The translations under genes and the position numbers were made by a program. Shown in pieces: positions 28,801-37,166 of a stretch of 64,000 bases of DNA. The notes under the pieces were generated by a model, which saw nothing but the letters and a program-made list of their open reading frames with translations, did no database searches and was not told where the DNA came from. Each line of letters opens with the position of its first letter. Position 1 is the first letter of the stretch. The DNA comes from Bacteroidota bacterium (GTDB taxonomy: Bacteria > Bacteroidota > Ignavibacteria > Palsa-1295): positions 62,001 through 126,000 of the forward strand of contig JAJPIQ010000085.1 of assembly GCA_021324685.1 (NCBI GenBank), written 5' to 3'.

Positions 28801-29176
28801 CGGTTTCAAGCGTATTCGTCCCGTCAGGTAAATGAACGGTCGTAATTTGGCCGGGCGTGGTAGTGAAGGTTTGAAAGAAGTTTAACGCCGGGATTTCAAC
28901 CGTTCCTTTAGCGGGGACATGGCTCGTGAGGTAGAGGTCCATGACGTTGTGGTCCTCATCTCCGCCTAAGTTTGGGCCGAAAGCGACATAAAATTCAGTG
29001 CCGAAGTTATCGCGCTGGACGTTTTGAGCGAGTGCGGAGTGCGAAAGTCCCAAAATAAGAAAAAAAGCAATAGCCACCCCGCCAGTCTTAAGCTGGTGAA
29101 TGAGCGGATTCAGCTTCCTTGATTTAGGACGACACATGAGAGGAATCTGCTGTACCTCCTCGAAGTAAAATGCCAT
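25808..29176 (-). CDS. IgGFc-binding-like T9SS protein A (1122 aa, with choice-of-anchor-type domains)
   Basis: The signal peptide lies inside a long leader (…GGVAIAFFLILGLSHSALAQ); an internal ATG at 29137 is an alternative start. Residues ~50-480 are an IgGFc-binding-protein N-terminal-like module: NFGTEFYVAFGPN, SSDAFMGLPVNVLGTEYRTMNY, IAVFSGHKRTE and SRDHLVEQLPPVSAWGDS. Residues ~480-880 hold several Ig-like segments of the SPD-2/Hydin (choice-of-anchor D) type with TVALSIDFGDRV, FGGPGIPLTIAP and ALAGSGNKL; a cohesin-like segment follows (HAYILDNSFLVPIYAKDSL … HYDATHLKLVDI). The last ~90 residues (GNPTPNPAG … ALPSGTYLVQM … KKIVIQK) are a T9SS type A sorting domain. Adhesion or surface coating is inferred. 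Third of three paralogues in order of transcription. Confidence 0.85.
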   Translation of the reverse strand: MAFYFEEVQQIPLMCRPKSRKLNPLIHQLKTGGVAIAFFLILGLSHSALAQNVQRDNFGTEFYVAFGPNLGGDEDHNVMDLYLTSHVPAKGTVEIPALNFFQTFTTTPGQITTVHLPDGTNTLETVELKDFQDEQVVKGMAVHITSDSVVAVFGLNHKLYSSDAFMGLPVNVLGTEYRTMNYNSSGDGFGSTTPGEFWIVAVVDSTNVTITLRNPSSVGTPANRPVTVRMNKGDVYLVQGQQNHSNDLTGSLVESDQPIAVFSGHKRTEMPAGAVNSDGTPSRDHLVEQLPPVSAWGDSALVVPYATSALPDLVRVVCAEDSTQISVNGSLIGKWFNAGDFYEIHQLQGVTSIQATKPIEVGQYMHTSKGGISNPFPPAYGDPALALVFPVEQFVTSYTILSIINADAFTGNFVNIVADQSAVNSMTIDGVPMNPAEFQPIPNTRFAYAQHSLEQGTHNISGAKPFGVTVYALGPVDSYAYTGGTGLKTITPLKTVALSIDFGDRVLAAADITPPYQYSNSDHFDTTVVLQNVSTDTVNVYSFPRRIGDTDRFYVAQTSNGNTITPTPTGPSFGGPGIPLTIAPLATDSFTIEFWPHEVNRRMHTQITAKTDHLRAYVVDVYGRGVMDEMGVFRDTNKIYTIDTLFFGTFDKSDLAADSEVYVGNAGTAGLDVSNVQITGDPTDFSMTGILYNGSPVTPTFSIPEPPSGAAKIGLRFTPNPGMANGYYTAQLTITSKSSTHVVVLLARIETITALAPAVAAISWGSTLVCDDSVFNITIPNNNDLPVTVTGASIAGANAADFAVSSPTPLVIPAHGSAAVQVLFSPVDTGIRSASAVLTFDLPKNAKPDTVALAGSGNKLTFELAIPTNIHAYILDNSFLVPIYAKDSLNADGADGYQIILHYDATHLKLVDIVMTNTLTPPGYPELYSSVPGNDTIIFQQGGEGKLSGNTPITGGGDSSLPLIWLKFQPVAGDVDPNTFQAGYPIHFTTAFSDATIPYPCANHLFDSGYVAIDPACGTQYLEPQPAIPSAMMLGNPTPNPAGTLEGQGSPIQIAYDISESGNAQIVLVGQQGNIVQTIAEGFTQPGYYTARIDASALPSGTYLVQMKAGNYVRAKKIVIQK

Positions 29177-29216
29177 CGTTTATAAGACCCCGGACGGCAT
29201 GATTAGTTACAGAAAA

Positions 29217-29222
29217 ATTATA
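29217..29222 (-). promoter_or_regulatory. Possible -10 box for IgGFc-like gene A
   Basis: TATAAT on the minus strand about 41 bases upstream of the 29176 start, inside the 103-base gap between paralogues A and B. No good -35 hexamer is seen, so this is weak evidence that gene A can be transcribed separately. Confidence 0.25.
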
Positions 29223-29279
29223 AGAAAATGGGAAAAATGAGGGCTGGAAGACCGAGAAGGAAGCAGTGCGGGAGAGGCC

Positions 29280-32200
29280 TTAATTTTCAACCTGAATTTT
29301 CGCCTCACGTACCGGGCCGGGTGTGCCATCTGCTCGAACGGTCTCTATCCGAAGAAAGGCAAGACCAGAAGCCGGTAAAAGGTTGGACGGCAGTTCGATC
29401 GTGCCATTGCCGCTCATGAGATTTATGTCGAGATGCCCCGATTCGACGCCGGCTTCATTGAAGATCGATAAACTCGCCACTACGGGTTCGGATGCGCGAT
29501 ATGCGAGCTGCACTCCTCCGCCGGCCGCCACCGGGTTCGGCGAGAGGCCGATCAGCGTAAAGATCGGCGATTCGTGCATCATAAAGTTCCTTATCGTTTT
29601 GTCGCCGCAATCGTCCGCGTAAGGGATCGAAAGTGTAAAGCTCTGCAAATTATACGCACAGGGATGCTGCGCCCATGTGAAAGTCGGAGTAACGACAACC
29701 GTCGTATCGACCGTTAAATAGGCCCGCATCAGAATATCGAGCAAGAGATCGTTCGCAATTCTCGCCGAGTCAGAGACCGCCGACCCCGTAACGACGATCG
29801 TATAGGTTCGCGTCGCCTGGTCCCAGTAGGTACTGATCGTGTAGTTCGAGTCCCCGGGAACAGCAAGCGCATTCGTCGTATCGATCCCGACCGGCTCGAA
29901 AAGATCGTTCGAGAATTGGAGCGAAAGCGTCCAGCTATTGAGTTCGGACACTCCGGCCCTTGGGCCTTCCACCGTGATCGGTAATTTCAGATCGGAAATA
30001 TCGTTGGCGCTCGAAACGAACTGCGGCAAATGAGCGTGGAGCGTGAATACGCGTTGCTTCCGGACGAGGCTTGCCGTCAGCGTATCGACCGTAGCGGGCT
30101 CCCCATCCAGGCGGCGCTGGAACACCAGGAGTTTTGTGAGCTGCGAACCGTTCAGACTGTCGGCAGGAAATGAGTAATAGAGGAAAAGTGGATAGCTGCT
30201 GTCCGGAGCGATATTGATCGGAAGGTTGAAGGTCGAAGGATGGTAACTGAACCCTCCGCTCGATGGAACGAATGCAAGGCTATCGATATGCACTTCGACC
30301 GGATAGGGATTGTGGAGTACGATATCGTTCGTAATGGTGTCGCAGGTGGTGACAACGCCGAAATCGGTGCTCGCCGGCCCAATGGGACCCGTGCGAACTT
30401 TTGCCTTCAAAATAATCATCGGCCGATAAGAACCGAGCGAGTCATAAAGCCAATAGCGAGTATCGTTGTGCGCATAGAGCGTGTCGAGGAAATCGCCTTC
30501 GTCCGTCACCATGAAACTAACGGTTCCCGTCAGCACCTCGCCGACCGAAAGGGCTTCGGGGATCGCCGTAGCGGGCGGATTCAATGCCACAAGAAAATGA
30601 GCGGTATCGCGATGCACCAACGAGTCGAGTTCGGCGGCCATGGTGGCCGTGTCGGAATTTAAGATCGTAAACGGAAGTGAGACCGGCGGCTGGGGTGCCG
30701 TCCCTGGCAATACAGTGATCGTTCCAAAATCGAGGACCGGCGGACTCACCAGCACGAGCGGTTCCGTCCCCTTTCCAAGGAGCGTATCGTACAGCACGAT
30801 TCCATCGACCGTATGGATTCGAACGATCACCTGCTTAGCGCCGATCGACCTTGGCTGGAAATGGACAACGAACTCGAGGACCGTGTCGGCACCGTCATAT
30901 CCAAGTCGCGCCGGAAGTTTCCGCGAAAGTGTGTCCATTTGAAAATCGGCGCTGGGATCGAATGAAACGCTATCGATCGCACTCGTGTCCGAACCGCGAT
31001 TTACGATCGTTATCGTGTCGGGCGGTGCCGTCGAATCGACGCGCCAGGAACCGAAATCGTGGCCCGTTGAAGTGACATTCGGTTCTACCCCGGTCCCTAA
31101 CAGGATGACAACCGGTGTATCGTTTAATAGTCCCGTAATACTATCGATCCAATCGATCGGTATTTTACCGACCTGTAGCCCTGTTTTTTTGGGAAGGAAA
31201 TGGACGGAATCTCGGACGGCTCCCGCTACCGGATTGACCAGCGGATACAAGATCAGCTTATTGCCCGAACTTGGGACGGTGTTAGCCGTAAAATCGGTAC
31301 CCGATAAATTCGTTCCAAAATCGAGGTCCGTCAGTGTGACCTGATATTGCCCAACGTTCTCGATAATATAGCTGCTATCGCGATTCTGACCGAGTCGAAC
31401 TCGGCCGAAATCGATCGTGTCCGGCAAGACTGCAACCTGAGGTGCAATCCCGCTGCCCTGCACATGAATGAATACGGAATTCACAGCGCTGGACCAGACC
31501 CGAAGCGTCGCCTTATAAAAACGTGCGGAATCCGGATGAAATCGTATCGGAATTTGCGGTTGTGAAAGGGGCGGCACAAGAAGCGGTTTTGCGATCGGAT
31601 TCACAATATCGAACGCGTTCGTGTCGCCACTCACCCATTCATAGCCATACACCGTCACGGTATCCGTCGCCATGGGCACGACGGAACTATACATAAGCGA
31701 CGGCAGGACCGGTCGCGCGTTCACAGCCACGGCATGGAAATCGAGATCGATAGCGAACAGGCTGTCGATGTAAGGATAATCGCCGCCGCCGGCGTAGGTG
31801 TAAGAGTCCTGAAATCCGAACGCATAGGACTCCGCATAGCACGGTAGTGAACTTTGAATTCGTTCTTCCCCGATCGAAGGAAAAAAAATCCCATATTGGA
31901 AATTCGTCCCGGGGATTCGTTTCCACCGGCCATCGAGTGTTGGGGATGGATGAGCCCCATTGAGGAACGTCGTCGAGGTCGCCGAAGTATCAGAAACGAT
32001 CAGAAGGCGCCCCTGAGTGAATATTTCCGGGTCGTGAACGCCAGGAAGGGTATACTCGGCTGCAAACTGATCGACCGGGCGACAAAGGGTGAAGTCCGGG
32101 TCGCCGATGCCATCCGTATTCCAGTTCCCATCCTGCATAAAATGAGCGACGAGGATGGGTTGATCGCTTTGGACGACGCTCGTTCCTCCGGACATGAAAT

Positions 32201-33425
32201 CGCAATGCTCGCCGGCATTCAGTGTATACGATGCCGTTCCATTGACAGAAATATGCGTGGAATTTTGGGATGCAAGGACTCGAACAGCATCGCCGCCCGG
32301 AAACCGGGTATCGCTTGAATCCTGTCCGGCGCCACACACGATAAAGCTCTTTCCCCACGCTGAAATCGGCACCATTTGTTCGATCAAATGATCCCGGGAG
32401 GGGTTTGCGGTGTATTGATATTCCAGTGTGAACGGTGCGGTCGAACGTTCATGGCCGCTGAAGACAGCGATCGGTTTGTTCGACGTAATATAGGAACCCG
32501 TCAGATCGCAATCGGGGCCACCATTCCAGGGAGCGTAAAGTTCCGTCCAGTCCGGAGCGGCGTTTCCGGGCGGCTCGCTTGCGACGTGAACGCCCGTATC
32601 CTTCGCCATGATCTGATAGACCTGCCCTCGGTCGAGCGTAATCGAATAGGTGGAGTCCGCTAAGAGGCGTCCCGAAAACGAGGTCGCGGAAAGCGTAAAA
32701 TAAACGACGGTATTATCCTCGGTCGCGACAATCGCGAATTCGCTGCGGGCATGAACACCCAGCGAGAACGCCGAATAATTGACCGCGTTGCGTGAACTCA
32801 TGGCATAATACGAAGTTCCCAGAGACGGTACCGGGTACAGGACAAATCCGTCAGAGCTTTTTTCATTATGCGAGAACCCATAGACGGAAATTACATCCGT
32901 AGAATAAACATGCACAACCTTGTTCTCAATGAGTTCGTAATCGTCGGCTCCGAGCGCGATCCCGCTCGGCAGGTCCACGCGGACCATCGTACCGGGATCA
33001 ACAATAAACGTGTTTTTATAGGAGGAGTGGAGAATTTCAACCGTTACCCTGGCCGGGGCTCGGGCGGCAATAAAAAGTGAGCGAAGTGTATCGCCATCGG
33101 AATTCCCCACCACCGAAAGAAAGCACCCATAAAATTCGCTCCCAGCGGCAGTCCAATTCGTATGCAGGGACAATGTCTGCAACGAATGCGTCGGGTCGGT
33201 CCGGGCTGCTTTCTTTACGCGAGTAAACGCATGCTGAAGCGCACGAGCAGGAAAGGAATGTAATTTCGAGGCGTTCTGCTCTGAATTCTCGGAATTTTGT
33301 GCTGAAACGCGTAAGCCGGAGCCAGCAATGAATAAGAAGATTGCGAAAAAACAGATTACGGACAGAGAGTTAGAAAAGCGGCCGTCCTTTTCCTGTTTCA
33401 CCGTCCGTAATCGTTCACAGTCCAT
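29280..33425 (-). CDS. IgGFc-binding-like T9SS protein B (1381 aa)
   Basis: Largest of the cluster. Signal region SVICFFAIFLFIAGSGLRVSAQ. The N-terminal module shows AGSEFYGCFLSVVG, SSDGFVLYPVPSLGTSYYAMS, IAVFSGHERST and SRDHLIEQMVPISAWGKSF, matching protein A. The middle holds at least four SPD-2/Hydin-like Ig repeats (IDFGRVRLGQNRDSSYIIENVG, HDFGSWRVDSTAPPDTITIVNRG, LDFGTITVLPGTAPQPPVSL, TDFGVVTTCDTITNDIVLHNP). A cohesin-like region and a C-terminal ~90-residue sorting domain (LIGLSPNPVAAGGGVQLAY … ASLSIFNEAG … FLRIETV) close the chain. The ATG lies two bases after the stop of gene C, so the two are translationally linked. A role as large surface adhesin or matrix protein is inference. Confidence 0.85.
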   Translation of the reverse strand: MDCERLRTVKQEKDGRFSNSLSVICFFAIFLFIAGSGLRVSAQNSENSEQNASKLHSFPARALQHAFTRVKKAARTDPTHSLQTLSLHTNWTAAGSEFYGCFLSVVGNSDGDTLRSLFIAARAPARVTVEILHSSYKNTFIVDPGTMVRVDLPSGIALGADDYELIENKVVHVYSTDVISVYGFSHNEKSSDGFVLYPVPSLGTSYYAMSSRNAVNYSAFSLGVHARSEFAIVATEDNTVVYFTLSATSFSGRLLADSTYSITLDRGQVYQIMAKDTGVHVASEPPGNAAPDWTELYAPWNGGPDCDLTGSYITSNKPIAVFSGHERSTAPFTLEYQYTANPSRDHLIEQMVPISAWGKSFIVCGAGQDSSDTRFPGGDAVRVLASQNSTHISVNGTASYTLNAGEHCDFMSGGTSVVQSDQPILVAHFMQDGNWNTDGIGDPDFTLCRPVDQFAAEYTLPGVHDPEIFTQGRLLIVSDTSATSTTFLNGAHPSPTLDGRWKRIPGTNFQYGIFFPSIGEERIQSSLPCYAESYAFGFQDSYTYAGGGDYPYIDSLFAIDLDFHAVAVNARPVLPSLMYSSVVPMATDTVTVYGYEWVSGDTNAFDIVNPIAKPLLVPPLSQPQIPIRFHPDSARFYKATLRVWSSAVNSVFIHVQGSGIAPQVAVLPDTIDFGRVRLGQNRDSSYIIENVGQYQVTLTDLDFGTNLSGTDFTANTVPSSGNKLILYPLVNPVAGAVRDSVHFLPKKTGLQVGKIPIDWIDSITGLLNDTPVVILLGTGVEPNVTSTGHDFGSWRVDSTAPPDTITIVNRGSDTSAIDSVSFDPSADFQMDTLSRKLPARLGYDGADTVLEFVVHFQPRSIGAKQVIVRIHTVDGIVLYDTLLGKGTEPLVLVSPPVLDFGTITVLPGTAPQPPVSLPFTILNSDTATMAAELDSLVHRDTAHFLVALNPPATAIPEALSVGEVLTGTVSFMVTDEGDFLDTLYAHNDTRYWLYDSLGSYRPMIILKAKVRTGPIGPASTDFGVVTTCDTITNDIVLHNPYPVEVHIDSLAFVPSSGGFSYHPSTFNLPINIAPDSSYPLFLYYSFPADSLNGSQLTKLLVFQRRLDGEPATVDTLTASLVRKQRVFTLHAHLPQFVSSANDISDLKLPITVEGPRAGVSELNSWTLSLQFSNDLFEPVGIDTTNALAVPGDSNYTISTYWDQATRTYTIVVTGSAVSDSARIANDLLLDILMRAYLTVDTTVVVTPTFTWAQHPCAYNLQSFTLSIPYADDCGDKTIRNFMMHESPIFTLIGLSPNPVAAGGGVQLAYRASEPVVASLSIFNEAGVESGHLDINLMSGNGTIELPSNLLPASGLAFLRIETVRADGTPGPVREAKIQVEN

Positions 33426-33427
33426 GG

Positions 33428-35536
33428 TTACTCACCCGCCACGATCGGCACTCGCTCATTGATATGGAGCTTTTGCGATGTGATCACGCAGGTGTACACG
33501 CCATCCGGCAACCCGCGCCGCTCGATGCGAACGGAATAGGGGCCGGCCGGGAATTCGGAGGACGCTACCTGCTGGACGACACGCCCTAATTCATCGTAAA
33601 GCACCATGGTGATATCGCCGGTCTCGGGAACCGAAAAATTAACCGTCGTATAACTCGAGAACGGATTCGGACTTGCAAAGGCCGAAAGTGCCGGCGAATT
33701 ATTTTCTGCCACTCCGGCCTCCGCATCGGGATAGAGCGTGAACGGCATCTCAGCCGGCTCGAGGTTCATATACGAAGGCAGGTGTGAATAAATCCGGAGC
33801 GTCCCCTCGACCGGAGCCGGCAGTTGATCATCGGAAACAAGATGGATCTCAGCCGACTGACCGACCGGAAGTACGCCAATATCGTAAGCGATTCGTTCCT
33901 TGACGTGAATCCCAAGATTGCGCATCTTCGGGTTGTCCGCAATAAACACGGCACTGTCGAGATAAGCATCCTGATATGCGGTGTTGCGGAAATCAATGGT
34001 ATTCGTGTGATGCCCCCCCATCGCCTGCGGTGGATATTGGATACCGATCGCGCGTTTCGGGACCAATAAAATTCCCGCCGTATAGCCGTAGGAAATAACT
34101 TTGCCGAGGCCATAACTTAAAATCGTAAAACCGTCTTCCGGCGGCATCATGGACGTAATGGTGTGGGCGCCCTGATTGAACCCGGTATATTCCGTTAGCG
34201 CATAGGCATGTCCGCCGATCGATCCTGGAACCTTTTGAAAAATGCGGCCCGGCAGCGCTTGTCCGTCGAAGAGGATCGAATTCTGGGCGAGCGTATCCGT
34301 GACAATAATAACCTTTTGAAGCGGATAATCGAGCTTGTCCGGAGCGAAAAACGTATAATTATTGAACGATTGGTCGACCGCGGGAACAACGGCGAGAAAG
34401 GGATCGCCGTTTGAATTATTATTGATATCGGTATGGGCGTATTCGCCAACCAGGAGCGCGCCGGAACCTTTAACCAGGACCGGGCTGGAGATCATCGAAT
34501 CGGCGAACTGGTTGTGATTCAACGTAACCCAGGGATTGCCATTGACCGTTACGGTCGTATTGTCGTTCAGCGCAACGACGCGCATGAGGTCGCCGCCGGG
34601 ATTTTTTGTTCCCTGCGCGTCGATGTCGATGGCGTTCAGTACGAACGCCGTTCCCCATGCGCTCGTCGGAGGCATCGCTTCCAGGAGCATATCCCGACTG
34701 GTGCTGACGTCGGTGCGAAGGAATTGATATGGGATTTCCGTACGCGCGTGGCCGGAATACACGGCCACCGGTTTGTCGGAGGCAACGGTGGAACCGGTAA
34801 GGTCCAGCGCATCGACCGATGGATCGGTCTGGACCTGATAGCCCTGGCCGGATTGAAGCGTGACCTGAAACGGAACGCCTGCGGCCCGTCCGCCTGCCGT
34901 TGCCGCCGAAGGGGTAATTGTAACCGTGGTGTTGTCCTGGAACGCGGCAACAGCAAATTGCGAAGGCATCCAATCCCCGGAAGTATATGCCTGGGGATTA
35001 TTGGAATTCGGATAGCTAAGGATGCGATACTCGGCCGCGGCGGATTCAAAGGGCAATGCGAGGAATGCATCGGCCGTCGCGTCTTTATTATTCAGACCAT
35101 AACATACAATGGGCGATGTCGATTGGACCTTGACCACGCGATCGTCGGGAACTTCATCGCTCGTCAGCCATAGGTTCGACATTTCATCCGAAATTCGATA
35201 TGTTTTAGAACTATCGGCTTGCAGGAACAGGACCTTACTGACCGTAGGATGACTGTTGGTTGTAATCGTAACGGTTGCGGTATCTCCCAGGGAGGCGACG
35301 TAAATCTCCAAGAACTCATCGTCATTGGGTTCTGAGTCCCGATAATTATTCTGCTCGAAGCACAACAAAAAATTTGTTCCCGCATTCGAGGGCGTACCCG
35401 TGATCGCCGTTCCATTGCAGTCGGGCCTGATCTTTTGTGCTTCCGCCTTGGAGCAAAAGAGGAAAACGACGAAAGCAAATAGGACGGGTATGAAGCGAGT
35501 CCGTCGAACGTTCGGAAAAGAGTGAGTTGTATTCAT
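33428..35536 (-). CDS. IgGFc-binding-like T9SS protein C (702 aa)
   Basis: First gene of the cluster by transcription. Signal peptide within the first 34 residues (FIPVLFAFVVFLFCSKAEAQ). It has essentially only the shared N-terminal module (NAGTNFLLCFEQNNYRD, TADAFLALPFESAAAEYRILSYPN, VAVYSGHARTE, SRDMLLEAMPPTSAWGTAF, then SYGYTAGILLVPKRAIGIQYPP) plus one Ig-like segment and the T9SS sorting domain (SAFASPNPFSSYTTVNFSV … ITMVLYDELGRVV … LPDGVYTCVI). It therefore defines the minimal unit of the family. A 116-base upstream gap separates it from dtd and has a possible -10 (tatatt) on the minus strand near 35583. Confidence 0.85.
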   Translation of the reverse strand: MNTTHSFPNVRRTRFIPVLFAFVVFLFCSKAEAQKIRPDCNGTAITGTPSNAGTNFLLCFEQNNYRDSEPNDDEFLEIYVASLGDTATVTITTNSHPTVSKVLFLQADSSKTYRISDEMSNLWLTSDEVPDDRVVKVQSTSPIVCYGLNNKDATADAFLALPFESAAAEYRILSYPNSNNPQAYTSGDWMPSQFAVAAFQDNTTVTITPSAATAGGRAAGVPFQVTLQSGQGYQVQTDPSVDALDLTGSTVASDKPVAVYSGHARTEIPYQFLRTDVSTSRDMLLEAMPPTSAWGTAFVLNAIDIDAQGTKNPGGDLMRVVALNDNTTVTVNGNPWVTLNHNQFADSMISSPVLVKGSGALLVGEYAHTDINNNSNGDPFLAVVPAVDQSFNNYTFFAPDKLDYPLQKVIIVTDTLAQNSILFDGQALPGRIFQKVPGSIGGHAYALTEYTGFNQGAHTITSMMPPEDGFTILSYGLGKVISYGYTAGILLVPKRAIGIQYPPQAMGGHHTNTIDFRNTAYQDAYLDSAVFIADNPKMRNLGIHVKERIAYDIGVLPVGQSAEIHLVSDDQLPAPVEGTLRIYSHLPSYMNLEPAEMPFTLYPDAEAGVAENNSPALSAFASPNPFSSYTTVNFSVPETGDITMVLYDELGRVVQQVASSEFPAGPYSVRIERRGLPDGVYTCVITSQKLHINERVPIVAGE

Positions 35537-35652
35537 GGAAAGACCGGATTGATTAACGCATGAAAAGACCGTTTCACTAATATACGATATTTATTGGGCT
35601 TTCGCACAAAGGTACCTGGGCGGAACGGTCCCATAGGAAGACACATGAAAGG

Positions 35653-36120
35653 CTATAAAGTAACGGTTTTGTCATTTTCTCTTTGCAGAAGAATCGTTAC
35701 CGGACCGTCGTTGGTGAGTTCAACGGCCATCCGGGCTCGGAATTTCCCGTTGGCTACACGGTCCGTCCCTAAAAGTCCTCGTAAATTCGTAAGGTAATCC
35801 TCGTAGAGCCGTTCGGCCCTTTCAGGCTCGGCTGCGGCCATGAAATTCGGGCGATTCCCCTTTTTGAGATCGCCATAGAGCGTAAACTGGCTAACGGCGA
35901 GCACACTTCCCCCTGTCTCCATGAGTGAAAGATTCATTTTTTTCAAATTGTCCTCAAAAATGCGGATTTGGGCCGTTTTTTCAGCCATCCATTGCACTTC
36001 CACCTCTGTATCGGCTTCATGGATTCCGACAAAAGCGACAAGTCCATGACCGATCGAACCGATCAATTCGGAATCGACCGTAACCGAGGCACGACTGACT
36101 CGCTGTATAAGAATTCGCAT
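35653..36120 (-). CDS. dtd: D-aminoacyl-tRNA deacylase
   Basis: Dtd hydrolyses D-aminoacyl-tRNAs (and glycine mischarged on tRNA-Ala), using the tRNA 2'-OH rather than a side-chain nucleophile. 155 residues, with MRILIQRVSRASVTV at the N-terminus, the active-site SQFTLYGD (77-84) and the cross-subunit Gly-cisPro motif NDGPVT (137-142). TAQIRIFEDNLKKMNLSL is also typical. All motifs and length are standard. It is divergent from rimP, sharing a ~100-base upstream region. Confidence 0.97.
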   Translation of the reverse strand: MRILIQRVSRASVTVDSELIGSIGHGLVAFVGIHEADTEVEVQWMAEKTAQIRIFEDNLKKMNLSLMETGGSVLAVSQFTLYGDLKKGNRPNFMAAAEPERAERLYEDYLTNLRGLLGTDRVANGKFRARMAVELTNDGPVTILLQRENDKTVTL

Positions 36121-36220
36121 AAAGGGATTTTGTTACAGCTATAAAGCGAAATTATGACCGGGTTGCTTCGTGGAATTCACTGGCGCGGAATTTTCTCATG
36201 ATTTCACCCGTAATGGCATT

Positions 36221-36790
36221 ATGGAAAACACTTTCAAAACCACTATTGTCGAAACATTAGAGCAGCCTGTCTCGAAGCTGGCAAAAGAACGGGGCCTGCA
36301 CCTCCTTCGAATTCAGGTCCGTGGATCGCAGGCAAGCCCCGTTATTGAAATCCTCCTCGATGGCGACCGGGCTATTTCTATCGATGACTGCGAAAGCGTT
36401 AGCAAGGATCTAAACTCGGCCATTGAGTCCAAAAACCTTGTTAAAGGAAATTATCGACTCGATGTGATGTCCCCGGGGCTCGAAGAACCGCTCGTCGAAG
36501 ACTGGCAATTTGCACGAAGTGTCGGCCGATTGATCGAAGTTCAGTATCGCGAGAATGGCGAACATCACACATTACACGGACATTTGCGAATGTTCAGCGA
36601 AAAAGAAATCGGTGTTGAGCCCGTGCATGTTAAATCGGCAAAAGTGATAAAGCCGAATACGATCTCGACCGACAGCGGTCCGGTCGAAATTGAAAAGGAT
36701 GAGCAACTCTACGATCCACCGGTCGAATTAGTGAAGCTCGAACGCAAGCATTTGATGAAAGTCATTGTTCAGCCGGAGTTCGGCAAGTAA
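36221..36790 (+). CDS. rimP: Ribosome maturation factor RimP
   Basis: RimP assists 30S assembly. The N-terminal alpha/beta domain reads GLHLLRIQVRGSQASPVIEILLDGDRAISIDDCESVSKDLNSAIE, ending in the family signature YRLDVMSPGLEEPL; an Sm-like beta domain follows (LIEVQYRENGEHHTLHGHLRMFSEKEIGV). I place the start at 36221 (MENTFKTTIV), giving 189 residues; an upstream in-frame start at 36170 adds 17 residues unlike RimP. The C-terminal ~45 residues are lineage-specific. In most bacteria rimP is followed by nusA and infB; here a small exported protein and purN follow. Confidence 0.9.
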   Translation: MENTFKTTIVETLEQPVSKLAKERGLHLLRIQVRGSQASPVIEILLDGDRAISIDDCESVSKDLNSAIESKNLVKGNYRLDVMSPGLEEPLVEDWQFARSVGRLIEVQYRENGEHHTLHGHLRMFSEKEIGVEPVHVKSAKVIKPNTISTDSGPVEIEKDEQLYDPPVELVKLERKHLMKVIVQPEFGK

Positions 36791-36806
36791 CAAAAACCGT
36801 CTCGCC

Positions 36807-37097
36807 ATGAAATTCGGATGTTTCGGGATACTCGTACTTTCCTTTTTTTTGAGTACACGGGTTTTTGCACAATCATCGGCGCAGCTCGATCGCGGCTTAA
36901 AAAAATACGGTCCTGTTCTGTTTGCCGATTCGGCCCATCATAAGTATCCGCTCGATACGAAGCAGCATATTCGTATTGCGTGGGCTTTCATGCACGAAAA
37001 ATCTCATCTGGCCAAATATACGAAAGCAGAACAAGCCGAAATGCTCCGACGCATTCGAGAAGCAGCGGCTGCACACGGCATTTATTTGAATGAATGA
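36807..37097 (+). CDS. Small exported protein with DUF6582-like C-terminal helical module
   Basis: Taking the ATG at 36807, the protein is 96 residues: signal peptide MKFGCFGILVLSFFLSTRVFAQ, then a mature part with FADSAHHKYPLDTKQHIRIAWAF, KYTKAEQAEMLRRIREAAAAHGI. The pattern (YP-x-D-T-x2-H-x-R-x-AW … RRI-x3-AxxxGI) is a small helical domain I know as a C-terminal module in phage prohead-protease-like and hypothetical proteins (DUF6582-like); here it is the whole mature protein and exported. An earlier in-frame start at 36765 would overlap rimP. Function unknown; conserved core suggests a genuine gene. Confidence 0.65.
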   Translation: MKFGCFGILVLSFFLSTRVFAQSSAQLDRGLKKYGPVLFADSAHHKYPLDTKQHIRIAWAFMHEKSHLAKYTKAEQAEMLRRIREAAAAHGIYLNE

Positions 37098-37166
37098 GAA
37101 TCGAAATTACCGTTCCGTGCATCTTTTCCTCGTAATTTTGCAGAAAGTTTTTTTAGGGAGAAGACG

